From positions 1-64,000 of the forward strand of contig JAMWZA010000011.1 of NCBI GenBank assembly GCA_024305105.1: a stretch of DNA of 64,000 bases. Reading direction: 5' to 3'. A program made the translations under genes and the position numbers. Below, in pieces: positions 40,959 to 48,328 of this stretch; position 1 is the first letter of the stretch, and each line of letters starts with the position of its first letter. The notes under the pieces are model-generated. The model was given only the letters and a program-made list of their open reading frames with translations, made no database searches and was not told the origin of the DNA. Source of the stretch: Marinoscillum sp. GTDB taxonomy: Bacteria > Bacteroidota > Bacteroidia > Cytophagales > Cyclobacteriaceae.

Positions 40959-42752
40959 CTAATAAACTTCTTCTTCGCTCTCGCTCTGTAGCTGTTTGTC
41001 GTGGAGTTCTTTATAAGCGCCATTTCTAGTTATCAAATCATCGTGCGTTCCAGCTTCTAATACGTATCCATCATCCAGCATGATGACTTTATCCGCCAAC
41101 TTGGCTGAGGAGACTCGATGTGAAATGATCACCGACGTTCGGCCTTTCATTATGCGAGCCATGGCATTCAGGATGGCATTCTCTGTTTTGGTATCTACCG
41201 CAGACAAGGCATCGTCCAAAATAAGGATCTTGGGTTCTCTGGCAATGGCTCTGGCGATAGAGACTCGCTGCTTCTGACCACCAGACAAGGTAATGCCTCG
41301 TTCACCTACTCGGGTGTCAAATCCATTCGGAAAACGATCTATGTTCTCCAACAGGTCCGCATCAGCTGCCGCCTTCTTGATCTCCTCGAAGGTCATCTCA
41401 TCTCTACCAAAAGCAATGTTGCCCTTGACCGTATCAGAGAAAAGGAACACATCCTGAGGCACATAGCCAATCTGACTTCTCACCGTGCTCAGGTTGTATT
41501 TTTTAATATCGTTCGCATCGATTTGAAGAGATCCTGCGCTCACATCATACATGCGACAAATCAGATTAGCGATAGTACTCTTTCCCGAACCAGTTGTTCC
41601 GATGATGGCAATTGATTCTCCAGGCTTGACTTCAAAGGTCACATTCTTCAATGCCTGAATTCCAGAATCGGGATAAGTAAACGAAACATCATTGAATTCT
41701 ATATGGCCCTGAATATCAGCCGTAATATTTTCTTCTGAGACAATCTCGCTTTTAGTGTTCAGGAATTCGTTGATACGCTTTTGAGAAGCCGCTGCGCGCT
41801 GAATGATACTGGTAATCCATCCGAGAGATGTCACCGGCCAGGTAAGCATGTTGACATAGATGATAAACTCCGCAATCACACCCGTACTAATCGCTCCTTC
41901 AAATACCTCTACCGAACCGATATAGACTGTAAAAATGACACTAAGACCTATCAAACCCATGATAAGCGGAAAAAAGAGTGCCTGCACGAACGCCAACCCA
42001 AGCGATTTATGCTTATAGTCTTCGCTGGCCTTATCAAAATGGTTCTCCATATCTTCCTCTCGTACAAAGGATTTGATGACACGAATTCCTGAAAACGCCT
42101 CTTGCACGAAAGTTGACAATCCGGAAAGGCTTTGTTGTATCTCCTCCGACCGCTTATTGATAATGTTATTGACGAAATAAATGCTGATGGAAAGCAAAGG
42201 CAGCGGAATCAATGAATAAAGAGTCAGCCGAGGGTTAATGGAAAACATGAAAGGAATCACCATGAAAAACAAAGTGAAAAGGTTGATGCCGTACATGATG
42301 GCTGGCCCCACATACATCCTGACTTTGCTCACATCCTCCGAGATTCTGGCCATTAAGTCTCCCGTATTGTTCTTCCGGTAAAAACTCAGTGGCAGGGATT
42401 GGTAATGCTCATAGACCTCATTCTTCAAGTCATACTCCACTCTTCTGGACATCACAATGATGGTCTGTCTCATAAAAAACATGAACACTCCTTTGAGTAA
42501 TGCGGACACCAAAATCATCAATCCAAGGATCAAAATACTCTGGGCGAACACCGAATAGGTCGACTCCTGAAGGTCAAATCCACTAAAAGCCTGAAATATA
42601 TCGTAGCTGCGCTGCAGAAGATCAAAAGAATATCTTACAACCACAGCTGGCACAATGCCAAAGAAATTGGAGATGATGATGAAAATCGTCCCAAGAATCA
42701 AATGCCATTTATATTTCCGGAAGTATTTATTGAGATGAGCTAAGTCTTTCAC
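40959..42752 (-). CDS. ABC exporter half-transporter, TM287/YheI-like
   Basis: A 597-residue type IV exporter with six membrane helices (about 15-320) and a nucleotide-binding domain. Walker A is GTTGSGKST, the signature LSGGQKQRVSIARAI is canonical, but Walker B is ILILDDALSAVD, with Asp in place of the catalytic Glu. That is the degenerate-site signature of one subunit in heterodimeric exporters such as TM287/288. The matching partner pattern (LSVGQ with LDE) is in the gene at 33998. The switch His (ISHRVSS) is kept. It is divergent from leucine dehydrogenase. Confidence 0.9.
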   Translation of the reverse strand: MKDLAHLNKYFRKYKWHLILGTIFIIISNFFGIVPAVVVRYSFDLLQRSYDIFQAFSGFDLQESTYSVFAQSILILGLMILVSALLKGVFMFFMRQTIIVMSRRVEYDLKNEVYEHYQSLPLSFYRKNNTGDLMARISEDVSKVRMYVGPAIMYGINLFTLFFMVIPFMFSINPRLTLYSLIPLPLLSISIYFVNNIINKRSEEIQQSLSGLSTFVQEAFSGIRVIKSFVREEDMENHFDKASEDYKHKSLGLAFVQALFFPLIMGLIGLSVIFTVYIGSVEVFEGAISTGVIAEFIIYVNMLTWPVTSLGWITSIIQRAAASQKRINEFLNTKSEIVSEENITADIQGHIEFNDVSFTYPDSGIQALKNVTFEVKPGESIAIIGTTGSGKSTIANLICRMYDVSAGSLQIDANDIKKYNLSTVRSQIGYVPQDVFLFSDTVKGNIAFGRDEMTFEEIKKAAADADLLENIDRFPNGFDTRVGERGITLSGGQKQRVSIARAIAREPKILILDDALSAVDTKTENAILNAMARIMKGRTSVIISHRVSSAKLADKVIMLDDGYVLEAGTHDDLITRNGAYKELHDKQLQSESEEEVY

Positions 42753-42801
42753 AAGGTATAAAACGCTGAGATTGTCAAATGGTTATTTGATAGAAAACGA
42801 C

Positions 42802-42809
42802 TAATTTTG
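42802..42809 (+). promoter_or_regulatory. -7 element for the leucine dehydrogenase gene
   Basis: TAATTTTG matches TAnnTTTG exactly and lies about 70 bases before the ATG at 42879. The leader in between contains a small GTGGG-aaa-CCCAC hairpin. No clean -33 box is seen. Confidence 0.4.
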
Positions 42810-42878
42810 AGGCCCTTTTGGTTAGTGGGAAACCCACCTTCGGAACCAAAGGCAGCAAAAGTAGTAATAACAACAACA

Positions 42879-43970
42879 ATGATAGATACCCAACCCAAAG
42901 TAAAAAACAGCGAGATCTTCAGTGCCATGGCTGACCTGGAGCATGAGCAGGTGGTCTTTTGCCATGACCAGGCGCTTGGCTTAAAAGCAATCATCGCAGT
43001 ACACAATACCGTACTTGGCCCGGCTATGGGTGGTACACGAATGTGGAACTACCAGAGTGAAGAAGAAGCAGTAAGAGACGTTTTAAGATTATCCAGAGGG
43101 ATGACCTTTAAAAACGCCATTGCTGGTTTAAATATTGGAGGTGGTAAAGCGGTCATCATTGGTGATGTGAAGAAAATTAAAACGGAGGCGCTGATGCGTC
43201 GTTTTGGCAAGTTTGTCAACAGCCTGAACGGAAAGTACTGGACTGCTGAGGATGTGAACATGACCACTCGCGACATGGAATATGTTCGGATGGAAACACC
43301 ATATGTAACCGGACTGCCAGGTAAATCTGGTGACCCTAGCCCGGTAACTGCTTATGGCGTCTACGTGGGCATGAAAGCCAGTGCTAAAAAGGTCTATGGC
43401 TCGGATGAACTCAAAGGGAAAAAAGTGATCGTGCAAGGGGCCGGTCATGTTGGAACTTACCTGATCGAATACCTTGTTAAGGAGGGCGCAGAAGTTTATG
43501 TGTCTGACATTTTCGAAGATAAAATCGCTGCTGTTACCAGCAAATTTAATGACGTGAAAGTAGCAGATCCTAATGAGCTTTACAGCATGGATATGGACAT
43601 CTATGCGCCATGTGCTCTGGGAGCCACTTTAAATGACGAAACCATTCCTCAGCTCAATTGTGCGATAGTAGCAGGCGCTGCTAACAATCAGCTGGATGAT
43701 GAAATAGTGCACGGTCAGGCACTGAAGGACAGAGGCATTATTTACGCCCCTGACTTCCTGATCAATTCTGGTGGAATCACCAATGTGTATTACGAGCAGC
43801 AAGGCAATTACAATAGAGATCGCGTGTACGAACAAACCGAGCGAATCTATGGTGTATGTGCCGAGGTGCTGGAATATGCAGACAACAATGAGACCACTAC
43901 ACACAAAGCGGCTTTGCAGTTGGCAATGAATCGTATCAGTGATGTAGGTAAGGTCAAATTAGCTTACTAG
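42879..43970 (+). CDS. Leucine dehydrogenase-type Glu/Leu/Phe/Val dehydrogenase
   Basis: A 363-residue enzyme from the ATG at 42879 (MIDTQPKVKNSEIF); the track start is an upstream TTG. The glycine-rich substrate segment is LGPAMGGTRMWNY, with the catalytic Lys in FKNAIAGLNIGGGKAVI (about residue 80). The Asp is in the SGDPSPVTAYGV region, and the NAD Rossmann motif is VQGAGHVGTYLIEYL. This length fits octameric leucine dehydrogenases rather than the longer glutamate enzymes. It reversibly deaminates branched-chain amino acids and may supply branched precursors for iso-fatty acids. Confidence 0.92.
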   Translation: MIDTQPKVKNSEIFSAMADLEHEQVVFCHDQALGLKAIIAVHNTVLGPAMGGTRMWNYQSEEEAVRDVLRLSRGMTFKNAIAGLNIGGGKAVIIGDVKKIKTEALMRRFGKFVNSLNGKYWTAEDVNMTTRDMEYVRMETPYVTGLPGKSGDPSPVTAYGVYVGMKASAKKVYGSDELKGKKVIVQGAGHVGTYLIEYLVKEGAEVYVSDIFEDKIAAVTSKFNDVKVADPNELYSMDMDIYAPCALGATLNDETIPQLNCAIVAGAANNQLDDEIVHGQALKDRGIIYAPDFLINSGGITNVYYEQQGNYNRDRVYEQTERIYGVCAEVLEYADNNETTTHKAALQLAMNRISDVGKVKLAY

Positions 43971-44090
43971 TGCCTCATGGCACAAATATTCAATAGTACA
44001 GATTGACTATGAAGCATAGCTAGACGAGCTTGTTATTAGTCTCTGAGACTTTTTCAATTGATAAGGAAAAGAAAGTTAAAAATATAATTT

Positions 44091-45269
44091 ATGCTCAATC
44101 GTAGGATTCTTCGTGTCAAAGCCATGCAGGCACTTTACAGCTATTTCACGACACAGGAATCGTTGAAGGTAGTGATTCGTGAAAAGTTGGAAAGTCAGTT
44201 CTATCCAGATCCGGCCAAAGACGACTTTTCCGAATCGGACAAATTTGCAGCACGTCGAAAAGAAGCAGCTAACCTGTTTATTGAAAACCTTGCAGATCGC
44301 AAAGTACAGATTGCCGGTGAAGTGGATGAAGACATCATCGACGCTGTAAACTCCGCAATTGAAGACTACTACAGAGAGTTAAACAAGGAGCGTCGTGGCA
44401 TCAAGCAATCCATGCTCTCAGATATTGATGATATCAATAAACTGTACCTCCGACTGTTGACGCTCCCGATAGAGCTGGCTCATATTGAAAAGCTGGAGCA
44501 GGAAAAAAAGCAGAAGGCACACATCCATAAAGAAAGTCCGTGGAAATGGCACTTTATGAACAACCCATTGATCGACCAGCTAACCAAGTTTGAGGAGCTG
44601 AACACATTACTTATTGATCAAAAAATCTCTTGGAATACGGATCAGATAGATCAGTTGAAGACGTGGTACAAGGACATTCTAAGAAAGGATGAAGTAATTA
44701 ATGAATATCAGACGAAAGAGCAGCCTTCTGACGAAGATCACAAGGAGATCATTCTTCATATTTTCAAGAAGATCATCTTCAAAAACGAGTCGATCGGGGA
44801 GTACTTGTCAGAAACCGACCTTCACTGGAGTGAAAACAAACCCATACTTCGAAGTTTAATCACGAAAACATTCCAGGATTTTGAAGAAGAGTTGGATATC
44901 CCTTACGAACTTAAGTCAGTGAGTAAAAATGAAGAAGAAGACATGGAGTTTTTCAACGTCATGTTTGACGAAACACTAGTCAAAAACTCCGAACTCGATA
45001 ACCTGATTGAAAAGAAGATTAAGAACTGGGATATTTCTCGCGTTGCATTAACCGATAGGATTATCTTGAAAATGGCGCTGACGGAGATGATGCAGTTTCA
45101 TGGAATCCCTACCAAAGTCACCATTAATGAGTTCATCGAGATTTCAAAACAATACAGCACACCTAAGAGTAAACAATTTGTTAATGGGATTTTGGATGTA
45201 CTGGCAAACGAACTAACTTCGGATGGTGTTATAAGGAAAAGTGGCCGTGGGCTAATCGACAACAAATAA
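44091..45269 (+). CDS. nusB: Transcription antitermination factor NusB, long Bacteroidota form
   Basis: 392 residues, against about 140 for E. coli NusB. The start MLNRRILRVKAMQALYSYF matches the NusB N-terminal helix. A long charged helical insert follows. The classic C-terminal NusB segment is complete: NWDISRVALTDRIILKMALTEMMQFHGIPTKVTINEFIEISKQYSTPKSKQFVNGILD. NusB binds boxA RNA with NusE (S10) to support rRNA transcription. The insert is standard for this phylum. It heads the nusB-ytxH-DUF1573-yajC-ybbR-coaE run and is 10 bp before ytxH. Confidence 0.93.
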   Translation: MLNRRILRVKAMQALYSYFTTQESLKVVIREKLESQFYPDPAKDDFSESDKFAARRKEAANLFIENLADRKVQIAGEVDEDIIDAVNSAIEDYYRELNKERRGIKQSMLSDIDDINKLYLRLLTLPIELAHIEKLEQEKKQKAHIHKESPWKWHFMNNPLIDQLTKFEELNTLLIDQKISWNTDQIDQLKTWYKDILRKDEVINEYQTKEQPSDEDHKEIILHIFKKIIFKNESIGEYLSETDLHWSENKPILRSLITKTFQDFEEELDIPYELKSVSKNEEEDMEFFNVMFDETLVKNSELDNLIEKKIKNWDISRVALTDRIILKMALTEMMQFHGIPTKVTINEFIEISKQYSTPKSKQFVNGILDVLANELTSDGVIRKSGRGLIDNK

Positions 45270-45279
45270 AGAAAGAACT

Positions 45280-45576
45280 ATGAGCAGTCGTGGAAATTCG
45301 TTTTTTGCATTCCTTTTTGGAGCCATTACAGGTGGTGTTCTGGGGATATTATTTGCACCAGACAAAGGCACCAATACACGTGATAAGCTGACCTATCGTT
45401 TGGATAAGTATAAAAACCGACTTGAGGATATCATTGAAGATTTGGTAGAAGGTGCTGAGTTGGCAGATAACAAAGCCAAAACTGATGGTGAAAAAATCGT
45501 CAAAGACGCCAAAGTGAAAGCAGAAAAGCTTTTGGATGATGTCAATGGGTTGATAGATCAGATCAAAACCAAATAA
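45280..45576 (+). CDS. YtxH domain-containing protein
   Basis: A 98-residue protein with one N-terminal hydrophobic, glycine-rich helix (FFAFLFGAITGGVLGILFAPDKG) and a lysine-rich amphipathic remainder (VKAEKLLDDVNGLIDQIK). The GxLFAPxxG boundary is the YtxH signature. The family is a small membrane-anchored coiled-coil protein tied to general stress in Firmicutes; its role in Bacteroidota is unclear. It is co-directional with nusB at 10 bp distance. Confidence 0.85.
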   Translation: MSSRGNSFFAFLFGAITGGVLGILFAPDKGTNTRDKLTYRLDKYKNRLEDIIEDLVEGAELADNKAKTDGEKIVKDAKVKAEKLLDDVNGLIDQIKTK

Positions 45577-45635
45577 CCTTCCGTCATTAACATATCATTA
45601 GGATATATTCCAAGGTGTATAACCTCATTCTTATT

Positions 45636-45643
45636 TAAGTTTG
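45636..45643 (+). promoter_or_regulatory. -7 element for the DUF1573 - yajC - ybbR - coaE run
   Basis: TAAGTTTG matches TAnnTTTG exactly, 31 bases before the DUF1573 ATG, in the 98-bp gap after ytxH. It suggests the downstream genes have their own promoter. Confidence 0.4.
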
Positions 45644-45674
45644 CGGAGTATTTGAAATCAAAACGATATACAAC

Positions 45675-46196
45675 ATGAAAAGAAATACACTCAATTTATT
45701 CGTAGTTGCTCTTGCAGGATTCGTGGCATTTGGCTGCTCCAACAAAGAGCTTGAGTCAAGAATTGCCAAATTGGAAGGAAAAGTAGCCGAATTGGAGTCT
45801 GGTGGCGGACCTACCATTACACCAGCTGCAAAGCCTGCTGCTGAGCCAGAAGTAAAACCAGATGGTCCACTTCCGTCATTCGAATTTGCAGAAGAAAGCC
45901 ATGATTTTGGTTCGATTACCGAAGGTGAAGTAGTAGAAAAGGTATTCAAATTTACAAATACGGGTGATGCTCCATTGATCATCTCTTCAGCAACAGCTTC
46001 TTGCGGTTGCACTGTGCCAGTTTGGCCTAAAGATCCAATTCCTGTTGGTGAAGAAGGCGAAATTCAGGTGAGATTCAATAGTGCTAAAAAACCTGGAATT
46101 CAAAACAAGACCATTACCATTACGGCTAATACCTATCCTAAGATCAATAGACTTAGAATCAAAGCCAACGTACAAAAAGGAGACAATCCATCATAA
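45675..46196 (+). CDS. DUF1573 lipoprotein
   Basis: A 173-residue lipoprotein: the signal ends at the lipobox in GFVAFGCSNKE. A short coiled coil (ELESRIAKLEGKVAELE) and a low-complexity PAAKPAAEPEVKP linker follow. Then comes the DUF1573 beta-sandwich (FAEESHDFGSITEGEVVEKVFKFTNTGDAPLIISSATASCGCTVP). The CGCT cysteines are typical of the family. The family resembles ASH/MSP-type immunoglobulin-like domains and is likely a periplasmic-face surface protein; its function is unknown. It lies 16 bp before yajC. Confidence 0.88.
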   Translation: MKRNTLNLFVVALAGFVAFGCSNKELESRIAKLEGKVAELESGGGPTITPAAKPAAEPEVKPDGPLPSFEFAEESHDFGSITEGEVVEKVFKFTNTGDAPLIISSATASCGCTVPVWPKDPIPVGEEGEIQVRFNSAKKPGIQNKTITITANTYPKINRLRIKANVQKGDNPS

Positions 46197-46212
46197 TTTA
46201 TAATTCTCTAAA

Positions 46213-46527
46213 ATGATCAAAACATTGTTATTGCAAGCCAGCACAGGAGGTACTAATTACACTCAATTCATCATGCTGGCTGGTATGATTGCTATTTTCT
46301 ATTTCTTCTTCATCCGTCCGCAGCAAAAAAAGCAGAAAGATCAGAAGAAATTCATTGAGGCAGTCCAAAAAGGTGATCAAGTAGTCACTCTTGGTGGTAT
46401 TCACGGCAAAGTGGTATCAGTAGATGAAACTACCATTACACTGGATATTGATAGAGGAAATAAACTCCTTGTGGAGAAGTCTTCTATCTCATTAGAATCC
46501 AGCAAACGTGTTTCCGGAGAAAAATAA
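46213..46527 (+). CDS. yajC: Preprotein translocase subunit YajC
   Basis: A 104-residue single-helix membrane protein with FIMLAGMIAIFYFFFIRPQQKKQKDQKKF, the defining YajC motif, and a C-terminal cytoplasmic beta domain (GDQVVTLGGIHGKVVSVDETTITLDID). YajC associates with SecDF in the Sec export machinery. It lies between DUF1573 and ybbR in the order usual for this phylum. Confidence 0.95.
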   Translation: MIKTLLLQASTGGTNYTQFIMLAGMIAIFYFFFIRPQQKKQKDQKKFIEAVQKGDQVVTLGGIHGKVVSVDETTITLDIDRGNKLLVEKSSISLESSKRVSGEK

Positions 46528-46542
46528 TAATGAATACAATAC

Positions 46543-47484
46543 GTGTCTAAAGCATTTAACAACTGGAAGGTAGTCTTACTTTCGCTTCTCGGAGCGACTA
46601 CCTTCTGGTTTTTCAATGCTCTGAACAAAAGCTATGATGCTCGCATCAGTTATCCAATCGAATTTGTATTCGAAAGAGATAGTGTGGTGATCATGAAACC
46701 ACTGGCTAGTACGATATCTATCGATGTGTCTAGTGGCGGATGGAACTTGCTCAGAAAAATTACAGTCAACACAAATCCAGTCCAGGTCGAGCTGGATAAC
46801 CCTACAGAGATAGGCTTCTATACACGAAGCTCACTTCAACCAATCGTATCCGATCAACTCAGCGAGCTCAAAATCAACTACCTGGTAACGGATACGGTCT
46901 TCATCAATATTGAAGAAAAGAAAACCAAAACCGTTCGGTTAATAGTGGATTCATTGAAGGTGGATCTTGCGGAAAATCATCGGATGGTGAGTCCTGTAAC
47001 TATCGACCCAGACACTATTCAAATTATTGGTCCAAAAAGCTTTATTGACACCATAGGCAGCACCTATACTTTGGGTATTCCTACCAGAGGTATCTCCAGC
47101 AACTTTGACAGGGAAGTAGAGGTGAAACTGGAGGGTGGAAAGTTAACCTCCAGCATTCCACTGGAAGTAAACGCGAAGTTTCGTGTGGACAAATTCGAAA
47201 GACAAAGTATTGAAATCCCTGTAGAAGTGCAGAACGTTCCTCGGGATACGGCCTATTATATTGATCGGGAAAGTGTACAGGTTTTTTATACCGTCAGGTC
47301 CTCCCAAAAAGAGGATTACTCTCCAGGTGATTTTGCGATTACTACGGATCTTTTCCTCATGGACAAAGAAGACTCAACCGTCATGGCCATATTGGTTTAT
47401 CACCCGGAAGAAATAATCGAAATTGATGTCATCCCAGAATTTTTGAAAGTAGTACCAAAAACAAGCCAAAATGCCCTCCAATAG
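46543..47484 (+). CDS. YbbR-like domain protein (CdaR-like)
   Basis: A 313-residue membrane-anchored protein that starts at a GTG. It has one N-terminal helix (VVLLSLLGATTFWFFNALNKSY) and three or so repeats of the YbbR beta domain. One repeat is PVTIDPDTIQIIGPKSFIDTIGSTYTLGI. In Firmicutes YbbR/CdaR regulates diadenylate cyclase; in this phylum such a role is unproven. It overlaps coaE by 14 bases and follows yajC by 15 bp. Confidence 0.85.
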   Translation: MSKAFNNWKVVLLSLLGATTFWFFNALNKSYDARISYPIEFVFERDSVVIMKPLASTISIDVSSGGWNLLRKITVNTNPVQVELDNPTEIGFYTRSSLQPIVSDQLSELKINYLVTDTVFINIEEKKTKTVRLIVDSLKVDLAENHRMVSPVTIDPDTIQIIGPKSFIDTIGSTYTLGIPTRGISSNFDREVEVKLEGGKLTSSIPLEVNAKFRVDKFERQSIEIPVEVQNVPRDTAYYIDRESVQVFYTVRSSQKEDYSPGDFAITTDLFLMDKEDSTVMAILVYHPEEIIEIDVIPEFLKVVPKTSQNALQ

Positions 47485-48076
47485 ACCTCTGTTGGTAGGG
47501 ATTACTGGTGGCATAGGAGCTGGAAAAAGTATCGTGTCCAAAGTATTTCAAATCCTTGGCATCCCTAAATATGACGCGGATTCACGTGCCAAAGTTTTAA
47601 TGAATTCCAGTCCGGAACTCGTGAAATCCATCTCTCTGTTATTTGGTCCAGAAGCCTATAAAAATGATCATCTCAACAGACAATACATAGCTGCAAAAGC
47701 TTTTGAGAATAAGGGCTTACTCACTCAACTAAATGAATTAGTGCACCCCGCTGTTGCAAATGATTTCAACGAATGGGTAGACCAGCAAACAGCACCTTAC
47801 GTACTAAAAGAAGCTGCATTACTCTTCGAGTCAGGATCCTTCAAATCACTGGATCAAATGATCACCGTGACTGCTCCTGAAAGCATCCGCATAAAACGTG
47901 TAATGGCAAGAGATGGTCGCTCTGAGGATCAGGTTAAAAAGATTATTAGCAATCAATTGAGTGAAGAAGAAAAGGCTAGCCGATCGGATTACGTCATCGA
48001 GAATGATGATGAAAACATGGTCATTCCTCAGGTTCTGGAAATTCACTCGACACTAATGCAAAATATCTCCGGGTAA
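47471..48076 (+). CDS. coaE: Dephospho-CoA kinase
   Basis: A 201-residue kinase that phosphorylates dephospho-CoA in the last step of CoA synthesis. The P-loop is GITGGIGAGKSIVSKVF. YDADSRAKVLMN holds the substrate-binding Asp region, YVLKEAALLFESG the second motif, and KRVMARDGRSEDQVKKIISNQ the lid. The family length is normal. Its start lies 14 bases inside ybbR and its end overlaps the convergent 84-residue gene by 24 bases. Confidence 0.95.
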   Translation: MPSNRPLLVGITGGIGAGKSIVSKVFQILGIPKYDADSRAKVLMNSSPELVKSISLLFGPEAYKNDHLNRQYIAAKAFENKGLLTQLNELVHPAVANDFNEWVDQQTAPYVLKEAALLFESGSFKSLDQMITVTAPESIRIKRVMARDGRSEDQVKKIISNQLSEEEKASRSDYVIENDDENMVIPQVLEIHSTLMQNISG

Positions 48077-48307
48077 TTTGATTTGGTCGGCATAGAAATT
48101 CATTCGCTTAGACGACTTATCCAACAACTCGATCTGGTCCACCATGTCTTTTTGGTGGTTGTAAAAGACTTCCACATAGACCCTACCCAGTAAATAGAGA
48201 TTTACCTTATGACGATAGTACCTGATAGAGGTAACCAGCTGTCCGTTAAAGTACAGCCATTTAGCTCTTTCGGGCAAAGTAAGGGCTAAAAATCGGTCTC
48301 TGGTCAT
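48053..48307 (-). CDS. Small conserved-looking protein of unknown function
   Basis: An 84-residue protein with no signal or membrane segment: MTRDRFLALTLPERAKWLYFNGQLVTSIRYYRHKVNLYLLGRVYVEVFYNHQ. The aromatic-rich beta-like pattern looks like a small domain often kept next to coaE in Cytophagales, as far as I recall. The frame is intact and its composition is protein-like. It runs into coaE from the other side with 24 overlapping bases. It lies 21 bp downstream of the WG-repeat gene and may be co-transcribed with it. Confidence 0.65.
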   Translation of the reverse strand: MTRDRFLALTLPERAKWLYFNGQLVTSIRYYRHKVNLYLLGRVYVEVFYNHQKDMVDQIELLDKSSKRMNFYADQIKLPGDILH

Positions 48308-48328
48308 TTCATTAATTTACAAATTATT

